From Arbacia lixula (taxonomy: Eukaryota > Echinodermata > Echinoidea > Arbacioida > Arbaciidae), in contig OZ022597.1 of the NCBI GenBank assembly GCA_963669155.1, positions 16,183,774 through 16,247,773 of the forward strand: DNA of 64,000 nt, in the 5' to 3' direction. Below are positions 10,917-23,300 of this stretch, piece after piece. Both the position numbers and the translations under genes were made by a program. The notes under the pieces are model-generated. The model did not search any database. It worked only from the letters and a program-made list of their open reading frames with translations, and had not been told where the DNA came from. Position 1 is the stretch's first letter. Each line of letters begins with the position of its first letter.

Positions 10917-11848
10917 AACTACAGCTCAAAGGAATTGGCATCTGGAAAGAGAAAGAGAAGAAAGGTAACACGACGAACTATTGTCCATAGACTGTGTACA
11001 ACGGATAGATCGTCCGCGATCAGCGATTCGGAGACCGCTGATTGGGCAATCGCGCAGATCACGTCATGACCACGTGGTTGCCTTCCGACTGCGTGTGGAA
11101 GTATCGATAGCGATAACGATATCCGGTCACATTGTGTACGCAGGAAATGGTCTTGGTTCGTGATCGGATCGCTCAAGTATCGATCGAAAATTATCGAAAC
11201 TCTGCAATTTCATGCATATTGACTGACGGTCCTAAAACCCGGAAGCCAATTGACTTTGTACACGTTGCGATAGACTCTACAAATTCCAACAAACACGATG
11301 CGGGGGTGACGCTAATTCGTACGATTTTCACGGAAAAGCAAGAAGCAATCGAAATTCGCTTACCTGTGCGGTATCGGTGAGAAAATAGATCCTCTGAGAA
11401 TACCTTTCAAAATTCATATAAAATATAGGAAAGTGAAATTCTAGGTCGATTTTGGTACGAGGTGATAGAGAATTTTACACTTGTTTTGGTGGAACACTAT
11501 GTGGGGACATAGAAGGCTTGCACGGCGCATGCTTACTATATTTTCATTCATAAATTGGTTCTCGGCAGTGGCTGGATGACGTCATGTAATAAGCAAAAAT
11601 GGACACGACCGCTAGCGACCACGCTCAACTATCCGTTGTACACTATTGTTCGTTGTGGGTAAGGACCCACAGTTTTAAATCGCAGTATATTTTGTCCAGT
11701 TCAGCATGAAACATGATGCTTTAGCCTAAAGTAAAAAGCATCATGTTTCATGCTGAACTGGACAAAATATACCGTGGTTTAAAACTGCAGCTCCTTCCCT
11801 TTCTTCCCTTTCCCTTTACCCGTGCCAATTCCTTTGAGCTGTAGTGAA
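10917..11848. mobile_element. Palindromic MITE, CACTACAGCTC family, copy 5, split by another element
   Basis: The outer arms (ACTACAGCTCAAAGGAATTG and its reverse complement) and the central GTCCAGTTCAGCATG palindrome match copies 1-4. The left arm is broken at 10,968 and continues at 11,658. The outer TA flanks are slightly decayed. Confidence 0.75.
10969..11657. mobile_element. 689 bp DNA element nested in a MITE, GGTAA target duplication
   Basis: Left end CACGACGAACTATTGTCCAT, right end GTTCGTTGTG, with a shared inner block GTGTACAACGGATA in inverted orientation. GGTAA stands directly on both sides (10,964-10,968 and 11,658-11,662), and removing the insert restores the host element. The interior is CpG-rich with many CGAT motifs and no convincing protein. 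The superfamily is unknown. Confidence 0.72.
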
Positions 11849-12374
11849 TACAGTACTCTGAATGACCCATCAGTCATATCATGGACACGAAGCATGCAAT
11901 GCGATGTTCACACAAGACACAAACAAATCAGAAAGCAATTTACGAAGTATGCACAGTTGATAACAGCAAGTAGTCTTCAGGCAAGAGTACTTCACTTGTA
12001 AAAACTTTGCGTTACTTTAATCCAACAATGATTGTAGGAATTTGCTCATGACTGATCATGATCATGTCATGGCAATGCCAACAATGGCCACTGGCACTGG
12101 CATGTCTGGGAATTATATTTGTTGAATACGAAAAGGTATTTAAGTACCAGGAAATCTACTTATTAGTATCATGCATCTTAAGTTCATGTCCTTCAGTAAG
12201 TGGATGGAAATGGACTGGAAACCGATGGCCTACATGTATTCATTAGCGGTAAGAATACTCATCAGATTACTTGTGCACGCAGTGAATGCACTATGCAGCA
12301 TGCCTGCAGCTGCATGCAGCTCGCGCACCGCCGACGCGACGGCACGCACAGCAGTGACTTGAGGTCTCACTCAC
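11849..12374. other. Non-coding stretch, intron of the GSKIP-like gene
   Basis: No coding exon on either strand. It contains a CATGATCATGATCATG-type short repeat near 12,050 and a CTGCAGCTGCATGCAGC block near 12,305. The minus-strand donor GTGAGT of the GSKIP-like exon borders it, so this is the start of that gene's intron. Confidence 0.45.
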
Positions 12375-12590
12375 CCGAAAACCCTTGACGGTAAGCTCCA
12401 CACAAAACGTGTCGTTCTCCTTCGTCACAATATTGAGATAGACGATATCATCCGTAGCAGGCAGTTTCGACGATATTTCCACTTGTTTGACGGCAAAAGC
12501 GACTTCTTGCACGGCTGCGTCTGCCTCGATTTTCATGAGTTTGATGTCGCTTTCGCTGAGGATACTGTTATCGGTGTCGTCTGCCATCAT
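12375..12590 (-). CDS. GSKIP: GSKIP-like protein (GSK3-beta interaction protein), first coding exon, partial
   Basis: On the minus strand the exon starts MMADDTDNSI and ends at a GTGAGT donor (12,369-12,374) after a GFR tripeptide, giving 72 residues. The segment MKIEADAAVQEVAFAVKQV followed by DDIVYLNIVTKE and FCVELT aligns in order with the conserved GSKIP core, and the exon stops where the family continues toward its C-terminal GSK3-binding helix. GSKIP is a small cytosolic protein that binds GSK3-beta and the regulatory subunit of PKA. The second exon should lie at lower coordinates on the minus strand. I scanned for it and did not find it, so it may be outside the window or too diverged. 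Either of the two adjacent ATG codons could be the start. Confidence 0.75.
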
Positions 12591-12832
12591 GTAGTGTCCG
12601 ATTTGTTTTGTTTTCCGATCAGTATTTTATAAGTGGGAAGAATTGCATGCATGCGAAAAAACATGTGAAAGTCGCGTCGAGCATGATGACTCTTCTATGG
12701 AAAGCTAAATATGATCACATTTACAATAACTACGAGTCGCCAAAACGATCGCATAAACTTAGTCCTAGAAAAGTGGGGTTTTGGAGTTTTGTATTTTTTT
12801 TTTGTTGTTTTTTAATTGTTTATTGTTTATTC

Positions 12833-13750
12833 CAGTGTGTCCCAGAAAAAAGGAAACTGAGGTTCTGTGTTATTTCTATAGTTGACTGAAAGAAATCATT
12901 AAATGTTATATGCATCATTAGAAAGGTCGGTTTTTCTTCTTTCATTTGACACCTAACATGATAGATAAGAGTCACACGTCGATGAGCAACAGGTATTTAA
13001 AAAATAATTGTCAAAATCAAGTTGCGCAGGACAAATGGTAAAGATTTTTAAGGAAGCATGAACGTAGTCCGTAAAAGGGATGGTTCATTAGCATTACTTT
13101 TGTCTTCTTTGTTATGCTTCCTTTACAAATTCTCTCATTGACAGTGAACCGTCAGAAGCCAGCATGGGTTTTTCACTTGCTTGCCTGACGATGCAGAGAA
13201 CAAAGAATTTTTCTTGTTACACTGAAGCCTGCAGCAAGTTGCTCAGCCTTTCCATCATCGGTTTCCTGAGAGAAATGCCTTTTCAAAATCAACAATCTGG
13301 AAAAATGTCCGAAAATACCCATATGAATGGGGGATTTATTAATTGTTTGATTCAAAGAAATTACGATATCATCCTTATGGAAATCAGAGACAGAATACAT
13401 CAATTTGAAGAAAAAAAAGTGAAAAAATGAAACTTACAAAGAAAAATCAATTAAAGGCGGACCATTAACAAAACAGACAAAGAACTGAATAAAAAGATGA
13501 AAACAAAAATTGGATAGCTGCAAAAGAGAAAATTTGCAACATTAATTATTCTGCGCAAATCGTTTCTGACATCGAGTACTTGTAATTGCTTGAAATCAAT
13601 CATGCTTGAACAATCCATCGTAAAATTTGAAATCAAATGAAAGAAGATATTTTACTCTTAATATTGCTGTTATTTTTATAATGAAATTATATTTTATAGT
13701 TATGTTATCGACCTCCAAAAATAGGTTTCCTTTTTTTCTGGGACACACTG
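12833..13750. mobile_element. Mariner-like MITE, CAGTGTGTCCCAG family, long copy
   Basis: Ends CAGTGTGTCCCAGAAAAAAG and TTTTTTTCTGGGACACACTG, with TA after the right end. It shares blocks with the 394 bp copy at 37,559-37,952 but in the opposite orientation, and holds about 500 bp of extra interior (about 13,060-13,560), so the short copy looks like a deletion derivative. Open frames inside show no transposase motif that I recognise. Confidence 0.75.
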
Positions 13751-15189
13751 TAGAATGGGTGTCAGAATCTCTGCAATCTGATTGGTTAATTACCCGTAAT
13801 TCAGTCAATCGGCAGTGCTCGTTCGTTCTATAGAAATCGTGTGCGTTTTATTTTTCGTCTCGCGAAATCTCACGCGCAGATTTTGCTGCACCGAGATTAT
13901 GAACGGATTCGACATGCTCGCGAAATCTTTTGCTGTTGTCTTCTGTAAGCATACTGATCAGGATTTTTTTTAGACAGGGATTGAGCTTATATGTTTCTTA
14001 ATAAATATTTTCATTTTTTTTCGAAATCCGCAAAGGAGTTTTTATGTTATTTGCTTTAAAAAAACAGGCCTCATTTTTTTTTTAGATATGTAAGCTCTCA
14101 GACCTTGCTGGATTCTGACCCTTCTATGGATTGTACGGCAACGACACTTACGGCTCTAAAAGGCCAATACTTCAGCGGAGATTCTGATTCCAGTTTTGTT
14201 TGGGCTCAAAAATAAAACATTTGTGCTATTCGTCTTCAAAGTGACGCAAATTTTCAGAAATCAGTCGGACTTCGCAACCGATATTCGTCCGCAGGCAGCA
14301 GAAAACACGTACGCGATTTTATTTTCAGCTCGATCGGTAGTCGTGACCTTCACTTGACCTCTCGAACCGCGAAAAAGGTCCCCCCCCCCCCCCCCCAAAA
14401 AAAAAAAAAAAAAAAAAAAACCTGCCATTTCGTATACTTTCTTTTGTAACTGTATGTTGGAGGTCGACATTTACTAAGGGTGAAAAAACATTTCATTTAA
14501 ACAGGCAGAAATATATTGCAAATTCGAGATAAATATGTGGTTCTAATAAAAATTTTAAAAAATGAAAATAAACTCAATCGCTTTTGAGCCCCTAACATTT
14601 AGAGGTCATCTGAAGCGGAATTTATTGTACTTTACGGAGATACCATTATTTTTCAACCTTTCCACATCATACAAGGGTCAGGATCCAGCAAAACATCAAT
14701 CATGTTCAAATCCAAAATGAGCGAGAAATGACGAAGTTGTGAGCGATCCTAACCAGCCAATCATAGTCCGCGACCCTTGGATCGCCGGTGGAATTTCGTT
14801 ATGATCGTGAGACTATGCTGCGGTGAATTGCCCACTAACGTGAATTCAGTAATTCGAATACGTTCATTTGGGCACTCACCCGGGGCACTCAATGCCACCC
14901 TGAACATTCGCAGTAAATCTGTCTTTCCTGCATGACATGACTACGTCGTTTAAATAATTGTTATCAAATTCAAGCGTGATGAACTTGGTAGTTCTATACA
15001 TGCAGACTGTATTTCTCCACTTGACATGGTCTATGGAGAAAATCATCTCATATTTTAACTGTGTTATTTGGACACTTGTCTACGTGCATGAAAAGTCAAA
15101 ATGTTTAGTCTTGGCAGATTTTCCAATCATTGATGATCATCATTGTATGATGATGAAGATGGATCTCTGCAATCTGATTGATCAATAAC
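13751..15189. other. Intergenic stretch, no gene seen
   Basis: AT-rich with a few CpG-containing patches near 13,850 and 14,280. A C tract followed directly by an A tract lies at about 14,380-14,420. No exon with usable splice sites was found on either strand. Confidence 0.4.
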
Positions 15190-15275
15190 CATGCATCCGG
15201 TAATTACCGGATGCATGATTTTGTCATAACCATGCATCCGGTAGCCTAATTACCGGACGCATGATTTTCCATGTA
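15190..15275. repeat. Cluster of CATGCATCCGGTAA palindromes
   Basis: 15,190-15,217 is a perfect 28 bp palindrome whose half is CATGCATCCGGTAA. It is followed by a second, imperfect one (CATGCATCCGGTAGCC then TTACCGGACGCATG) and a third half-site CATGTATCCGGTAA. Function is unknown. Confidence 0.75.
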
Positions 15276-15342
15276 TCCGGTAAATGATGTTGACAGAGAT
15301 TTTTCCCTTTTTTTTTATATCAGATTTTAGTTCTATAAAGCA

Positions 15343-15507
15343 GATGATGCGCAGGTTTATTTCGTGGGTCAGTAGGAATGTGTACACGCGGTACCTCTGA
15401 ATTTTGCCCGAAACCCACGAGGCGAAGCCGAGTGCATGGGTTCAGGCAATTCAGATGTACCTTGTGAACACAATTCCTACTGACCCACTAAAACCTGTGC
15501 ATCATTT
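15343..15507. repeat. Foldback sequence of about 165 bp
   Basis: Left arm GATGATGCGCAGGTTTA then GTGGGTCAGTAGGAAT, mirrored by ATTCCTACTGACCCAC and AAACCTGTGCATCAT. The arms are about 40-45 bp. It looks like a small MITE, but no target duplication was defined. Confidence 0.65.
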
Positions 15508-15830
15508 GCATATTGTTGTTGGGTGTTTTTGTTTTTGTTGTTTTGTGGGGGTGCATATCGACGATGCTAGTCGGGGCACATTGCTCTCTCGGTGAAAAGT
15601 TCAAGTTCAACGCTAACTTAGAAAAGAAGATTGAAATGCGTCAAAAGGTATATGACATAGAAAGATTGCCACGCAAAAAAATGCTAAATCAACGAAGTAT
15701 TGTGGAGAAGCCAGGAAGGCAGTGCCTTTATTGGAGCCCACCCCTTTCCAGTAAAAAGATACTTGCATGCAGTTTTCTAGGTGAGATACATATAGTAGGT
15801 ATCATAAGTGGTCCACAAACCGGCCCCTAC

Positions 15831-16190
15831 CCTTGAAACCAGCCCCCGCGTATTTCTGCGCATTGCACGTTATCAACCTTTGATTCAAAGGTTGGATGCG
15901 CGATTTATTATGTATTTACGCATTAGTAAACCAAATGCATGATTTTCGGAAGCAGAATTAGACAAACTGTGCACTTATTTGGCAATTGCACATTTTCGTT
16001 TGAAACATCTCCGTTTTTCAACTTGCGGTTGTACTTCCGTGATTTTCTTGTCGATCGCCGAAACTTTCCCGTCATTTTTTCACTGCACTGGAACGAGCAT
16101 GATCGAGACGCAATACTGGTGAAATGTCGGCACTGTACTCGTCGGATTGACGGAGATATCGCACATTATCGGTAGGGGCCGGTTTCAAGG
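15831..16190. mobile_element. Possible MITE with CCTTGAAACCRGCCCC ends
   Basis: CCTTGAAACCAGCCCC at the left is mirrored by GGGGCCGGTTTCAAGG at the right, about 360 bp apart. The interior is non-coding. The terminal match is short, so this is tentative. Confidence 0.4.
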
Positions 16191-16394
16191 TTCAGTGATG
16201 TGAATGTGCGACGATTTATCGAGCGATATTCGAAGCGCAATTTCTCCAAAATTTTATCGTTAATCTTCAATCGAAAAATAGTTTTTGAGAGAGTATTATT
16301 TTGCTGATTTGTGTGTGAAATTTTAGAATTTTATTTGGTTATCTTGGAATGAAAATATTCAAAAGAAAACAAGGGGGCCGGTTTGAGGCACCGG

Positions 16395-16740
16395 CATCAT
16401 ATTACTTACAAACTTGACCCAATTCTTCACTTTCCGACATCTTGTGCATTTGTGGGATTCAACCATTCTCAAAATTATAATTACGCTGTGAATTATCATT
16501 AACGGTGTTTGTTTGCGTACAGCGGAGTAATTAAATGAAAAACTTGTCTATTTGTGTTTGCTGATGCCTGTTATGCTCATGGGAGTACACATATTGATGT
16601 CATTAACAGAACGGGTCAAGCGAAACGTGACTCTTTTGTTCTTTTGTTCTCTCTGAGAATGTGTTGACACTCAATCATATTCGCCATTTTTCAAACACCT
16701 GAAAAGCACCTGCTGAAAACACATAAAGGCAGCTGCCACT
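16395..16740 (+). repeat. Older direct duplicate of a segment in the 7.8 kb repeat unit
   Basis: The stretch from ATTACTTACAAACTTGACC through TTCACTTTCCGACATCTTGT and on to CAGAACGGG matches 18,323-18,640 (and the equivalent places in the other units) with clear divergence. It lies about 420-770 bp upstream of the METTL27-like start codon, so upstream DNA of this gene has been copied into its first intron. Confidence 0.7.
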
Positions 16741-17161
16741 GTAACAAAACACTTCTAATGAGCTTGATTGCACCTCTAACCAAAATTATTAACAATATAA
16801 ATTCTAAGCAGCAAACTAAACAAACAAACTAAATGTGCACATACAGGGTCGTAGACTCCTTTCCGGAGAGCCAGCCACCTCCTCAGTGACGTGTAGCTGC
16901 ATTCGACCCACTACAATGCCGGCGTGTACATAATCGGGTGTGATTGAACACGCGCCTAAACTCAACCAGCAGCAACAACAACAACAACAACAACGGACAC
17001 CAAAGAAGCAAGTTGAGCAGTTTCCTTCTTCTCAACATACATAAAACAGAGGACCTTTAAACTCCGCTTCGAGTTGCCCGCTTTTCTTCTTTGATCGGGA
17101 TCGGAACAGTGATTGATTTATGTTGAACGTGACATCAGTTTATACCACTGCATAACCGAGA

Positions 17162-17266
17162 ATGGGTGATGATGTACTATGCAACAACGTACGATATTTG
17201 CAATCTGGTGTAACTGCACATGAAGTGCATGAAACGTACGACCAGTGGGCAGCCTCTTACGACAAG
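17162..17266 (+). CDS. METTL27: METTL27-like, coding exon 1
   Basis: ATG at 17,162, 35 codons, donor GTAAGG in phase 0. Ends with the conserved YDQWAASYDK segment. A (CAA)n run lies upstream at about 16,970-16,993. Confidence 0.85.
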
Positions 17267-17287
17267 GTAAGGACATCTATCTATCTT

Positions 17288-17331
<44 letters not shown>

Positions 17332-20300
17332 GCCTATTTCCACATGATTTCTCTCCACTGCTAAAGGAAGGCATCCCCATTATTTTTTAAAATCTATCTA
17401 GGTAATCACATTTGTAAATGTCCGTTCACTTAGACGCGATCCGACGCTACTCATGGCCTTTTAGGGGATTGTAAAATCATAATATGACTCAAGGGAGGTG
17501 TTCTCTAAAACCAATCTAGCGTTAAAGGGCTACTAAATTAGAAAAAATAAGTTCCCACTAATCTATGTAAAATTATCCACTAAAAACGGATTTCATATTT
17601 GTTTGCCGCAATAAAGTCTCGTTTTGACGAAAATTTGAAAAAAACAAAACAAAAAACGCAGGCCTCCATTGACGTCAAAGAAGTCAAAATGCCATAAATG
17701 CCAACGGGGTGAATAAAATTTCATTCACGAAGTTCAAACAATACGTTCAATTACCAATGGGAACCCCAAAGCTTGTCCGAGGTTAGTCCGAGTAGCAACA
17801 ACTAATAGATTCTAAATGCATTCCATCCATTGAATCTGAATGGCAAGATAGAGGTGAATTCAATAACGCGTTACTACGCAGTTAAAGGAAAGTTGTGAAT
17901 GCATTACGAATGGTCTATTGTTGACTTCCGTACATCTACATGTATGACATGTTGACTTCTCTGACGTCCCTGGAGGCGTGCGCTTTTTTTTTTTTCAAAT
18001 TTTCGTCAAAATGAGACTGTTAGGAAGGAGTAGAAACTCGAGCATAAATCATTCAAACATCTGTATGGGTTCGAAAGTCGTGCTCATGAATGTCAAAAGA
18101 ATTCCATAATCATGACAATGCTTTGATGTTCCATGTGCCGAGCCGACATTTAGCTGATGTCAACTTGAAAAGAAATTTCTTTAATTTCCCATTTATCTGT
18201 AGACGTTTTGTTTTTGACAAATTCGTTTGCAAACTATAAGGAAGTTAACGGCAGATAATGACAGATCCTAATACTCTGCTTTTGTTTCAAAAAGTATTGA
18301 GGAATCATTAAAAATCGGACATTCTATTACTTACAAACTTGACCAATTTCTTCACTTTCCGACATCTTGTGCATTTGGGGATTCAACCACTCTCAAAATG
18401 ATATATTAAGCTGTGTATTATCATTAACGACGTTTGTGTGTGTTCGCGTGCAGCAGAGCCTACTTGAAAAACTTGTTTATTTGTGTTTGCTGATACCTGT
18501 TGTGCTCATGGAAGTATTAATGCCATTAACAGAACGGGACAAGCGAAATGAGACTGTACATTTATTTTGTTCTCTCTGAGAAGCCGTTGCCACACAATCA
18601 TGTTCATAATTGTTCAAACACTTGAACAGCACCTGTTAAGAACACCATAACTTTTCAGCGGCTTGGCACATGGGTTCAAAGAAAGAAAGTTGCTTCGTAT
18701 CCTTCCATAACACATCCCTGGGCAAACAAATGTGACATTCGTTTTTAGTGGAGAGTTTTACATAGATTAGTGGGAACTTATTTTTCTAATTTAGTAACCC
18801 TTTAAAGAGGGTCAACCTCCTATTGTTGCGAAGGAAAGTCTCCTCTATAACATATTCAATTCAAAATTTCCATGAATTACGGTGGTGAAAAACCGTTTTT
18901 CAAGGTCGCTCTTAAAGGGACCCCAAACCACTGTTTTGGTGACTTCGAAATGGAGTATAGTTCTGAACGGTCTTCAATAATTAGCTCTTAAGAAAATAAT
19001 TGATCTTGTTAAGCCATTCATGATGCTCAGTCCTTCAGACTTTCTGCAGGTTACATAATCACCAATCTTATTTTGATTCTAGTTGCGCTTATAATTAAAA
19101 AAAAAAAAAAATATGCAATTTTTAACGGCAACTAAAATATTTTGAAAAAAATATTTCATATTAAGAAGTGAACATCATAACTGCATTGACCAACACATAC
19201 AGTAGTTTCCAAAGTTTTTTTTAGGTTTAAAGCTGTGCTTCATAATTGCAGACCCTTTTAAATCACATTCGTATGGAAATGAATAATGTACGTGCCTCAT
19301 TGTTGAATGAGACCCAATCCTTAAGAATGCAGATGCACATGCAGCTCGTAATAACAACATTATGTATCCATTCAATGTATCTTGTCCTAAGAAAACATAT
19401 TGTGCAAGAACGTGATTTATCACAAGGACAGGATTGTCACTTCACTGGGCGTGGAATGTGGTCCTTAGAAGAAAAAATCCTTCAGGTATAGCGCTCATAA
19501 TGTGCCTTATCTCGCGATAACAAACAAACACGTGCTTCCCCTATGGAAATAAAACCATGCCTCCTTGAGATTACAACACAAATATCAATCACAGAGAGAG
19601 AGAGAGAGAGAGACAGCCCATCTTCCTAATATAAATCATACTGCAACCCCCTCCCTTACCCTTCTTCTGAAGATGAACTCATAACGTGCCGTTGAGTCAT
19701 TTTTGCACCATGAAATACATACAAATTCAACAAAGAAGTAGTTCGAGTGGCACCAAAATGGCTAAAGACTGTCACTCAAAAAAAAAAAAAAAACGAAGTT
19801 GCGTCACCCCCTTACATCCCCCCCCCCCCCCCCCACCCCCGAACATTATGCCGCTCTTTTATAATGGAAGACCACATGTCATTGAAAAGTCCTCCCTCGC
19901 AGGTATGATGTCACTACCCCTCTCGACTAGATACAGTCAAACCTGGCTATGCGGCCACCTGGATTCAGCAGCCACCTGCCTATAGCAGCCACCTTCGACT
20001 CCTCCGCAGAGAAATTCAGTGTTAAAGACCCTGGATATAGCAGCCACCTGGCTAACGCGGCCAGCGGCCACCAATTTGTCTCCCTCGGCCAAAATTTCAC
20101 TGTGTATAGCGGCCACCAATTCTGAAATCACCCGTCCCTATCGGCGTGGAAAGTTGGCTTTTTGCGATGCGACGTAACTTAAACGGCCGTGAAAAGCTAG
20201 AGGCGTGAAAAGCCTGCTTTCTAGCTGCATGACGTAATACAGCTCATTAACACATTCTCGAATTGTATGAAACTTGTAAGACACCTTGCCAAACAAAAAG

Positions 20301-23300
20301 CAGGATCTTAACTTGATTACCCTAATCAATGAAATCCCGATGTCCGGTGTTTTTTTTTTTCTCTTTTTAGTGAGTCTCTGCATCCCATGCTTTTATTGTT
20401 GTGATGAATAATACCCCGGATCCTCGCTCGGCCCCGAGGCCAGCGCAGCCCGGGTTCGCGCGCGCCCTCAGCCCATGCCCAGACCATAGAGTTAAATACG
20501 TACTAAACTAGAGCGCGCGCTCCCCATAGTGCGCGTACAAAAGAAAGGTCCCTAATTGAAGATGGGCTCGCACGCGCGGATCAGGGCAACTAACCCGGAA
20601 GTCGCGTAAGCTACAACGTGTAAAGGCATTGGGACTAGAGCAGGCTCTATGACTTAGAGGAGTGAAACTCCAATAAAATATATTTTGAAATGACAGTAAT
20701 TGTGGAAAAAAACAAAGCAAATAAAAAAGAGCAATCTTTACAGTTTATGGATGAAAATAAAAGCAATACTTTCTACTGCGAATAGCTGAAGCACTGAAGT
20801 CTCGTACACTCTAAATATTTTCTCCCATCTCCATCCCCTTTTTTTTTCTCTTGTTCTGTCGTTTATTAGTTTATGCTCTCTGACTGTATCTCTCTCTCTC
20901 TCTCTCTCTCATTCCCCATATCAATACGATTTTTTAAATCATTTTTTTTTGTAACCAATTATTCTGTCAATGTATAAGCCTAGATTTATATGCATTGTAA
21001 AAGATACCTACCCAAAACTTCCAAATCATTCTATTTCAGTACAACATGAATCTTTAAAGTAGCTCTCGAGACCCAGCTCACCAATCAAATGTTCCAGTTG
21101 ATTTTCAGTAGCATCACAAAGAGGGCATTTCCCCGCGATTTTTTTTTTTTTTAATTGAACAAAAAATATATAGCAAATGCGCCCACGGCCGTACATGCAT
21201 GGGGGGATCGATATTCCTATTTTCTTTTAACATTTAATACTTGATTTAATAATTTCCCCAAAATTCACCAAAAGTGTGCAAGAAGTCCTCCAATTTCACT
21301 TCAGAAAATGAGAAAGCACCCGAATGACAAGCTCGTTTGCTTTCTTCCCTCTCTTTCAAGTTTCTTTGAAAATGTGTCTTGGCCCCCAGAGAAACTCCGC
21401 ATACGGCCATGAATGCGCCTCTGCCCCCCCCCCCCCCATATTGCCAAAATCCTGTTGCTGCCACTAATGATATTTCAAACGAGGTCCCCCCCCCCTCCCA
21501 CCGAAATGTTCATGAACAATATACCCATAATTATACTGTATTTGTCAAATTTTACAAGTTACAGAATTTGACAAATACAGTTTATTTGTAGAGTACAGGA
21601 GAAAAAAAAAATAAGAGTAATTTTTAGCAAAACCTTATTGTTTCAGTCAAGATCATTTCATTTTCTTTTCACCTTTTCACTCCTCTTTCCTTCACATAAA
21701 TAGCTCTCTTAAATTCTCATCTTCCTCCAATCCAATGCCTAATTCCACCACCACCACCAATAAAAAAAACACCCAAACAAACACACAAACAAAATTGTTC
21801 ACCTCTTTCATTCATTGGAGATCAAAAATAAAAGGGGTATGCATGTCAGTTTCTATTGAACAGAATCAAGTATTAAATGTCATTTAATTGCCATTAACAC
21901 CTTTCTGTTTACTTGAAAAAATGGAAAGAAAATCTGTTGCAGAGGAATCAGTAACTGAATTGTCTAATACTACTACAGCATTAGAATACATGGTATTTAT
22001 CATCAGCATCATCATCAAACTTGATAGGCTGGCGGCAGACGATTCAAATGTAATTATTATACAAAAAAATAAAGGAGCAAGAAGACCAAGTACATGTACA
22101 AAAAAAAAAGAATGAGAGGGAAGAATAATCTGAAAATAAAGAAAGGAAGAGAGATAAATACCCATATTCAGAGCACAAACAATGGAGCCTTATGATGGGA
22201 GTGAAGGTCTTGTATCATAGCTCCATAATTAGGATATGTTGCTTGTCCTATCTCCTTCCTCCTTTTTATTTATTTATGTTTATTTACTTATCACTTATCA
22301 AAGGCGGGGGCCTTTGTTGTTATATAAAACCTCATAACAATGCATATATTTCAGTACAAAAATCATTCTGTAATAAAGTTATCTTCTATAAAAAGCAGCA
22401 GTATTTTCATTATTCAATTATATATATTATATTTCTATTATATATATTATTACAATATATATTATATTTCTAGTATATGTATTACTATTATACATATCAT
22501 ATTTATATCATATATTATCTTATATATAAATTATATTTCATTAATATAGAAATGTGCATGCATATCGGAATATGCAAGTAGACCATATCAGAAAGCCCAA
22601 GAAGGCATACATGTCCCTTGGCTTTTGGTGTTGGAAAAAAACTTTTCTCCCTTGAGGGATGTGACCTTTCTGACAGAAAAACTTTATTTACTTTACAAGT
22701 TGGCATATTGTTAACATGGGTGAAATCTACACATTTTCAAAATCATATTTTCAGTTGGTTTATCTGAAAATATTTTTGTATGTTATAAAATGATGCCTCT
22801 ACTCAACTCCTTTCATATCATAAACATGTATTTTCAGAAAAAAAAACAATAGCTCAGCAAAAATATGTAAATGTCATTTAAAACTGTTGTAGGTTATGTC
22901 TCCTGTCCAATTTGCCCCCAATTTACAGTACATACAATTCAAAAGGGCAATCTAACCATTTAGGAAATTATATGCATTGTATACATCCAAAAGAATATCA
23001 TACAAGTGATATACACTTTGCTCCAATATTATCGATGCGAATACTTTTGAATTATAGTTTTTTAATTCATATTTTCAATCATTTATCCATTCATTCATTT
23101 AATTCATTATTCTTAGGGGATGCACATATATCAAAATGGTAGTACATGACTACATGTACAAAACAAGCCCCTATGGCAATTGTTCTGAAGTGATAACCTT
23201 GTAACTGGATTCATGACTCAATCCTGGAACAATAAAGCAAGTACATATATCTAACTCCCACCCTATGCCTATACAAATCGAACCTGAATTGCAAGGTTGG

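Noticed and set aside
13164..13430. Overlapping open frames on both strands in the mariner-like element
   Set aside because: I looked for a mariner transposase (D,D34D) and found no such motif; they are short and contradictory.
17277..17333. Possible tRNA or other RNA gene search across introns
   Set aside because: Apart from the A- and B-box-like sequence in the SINE at about 40,870, I found no cloverleaf or rRNA-like sequence.
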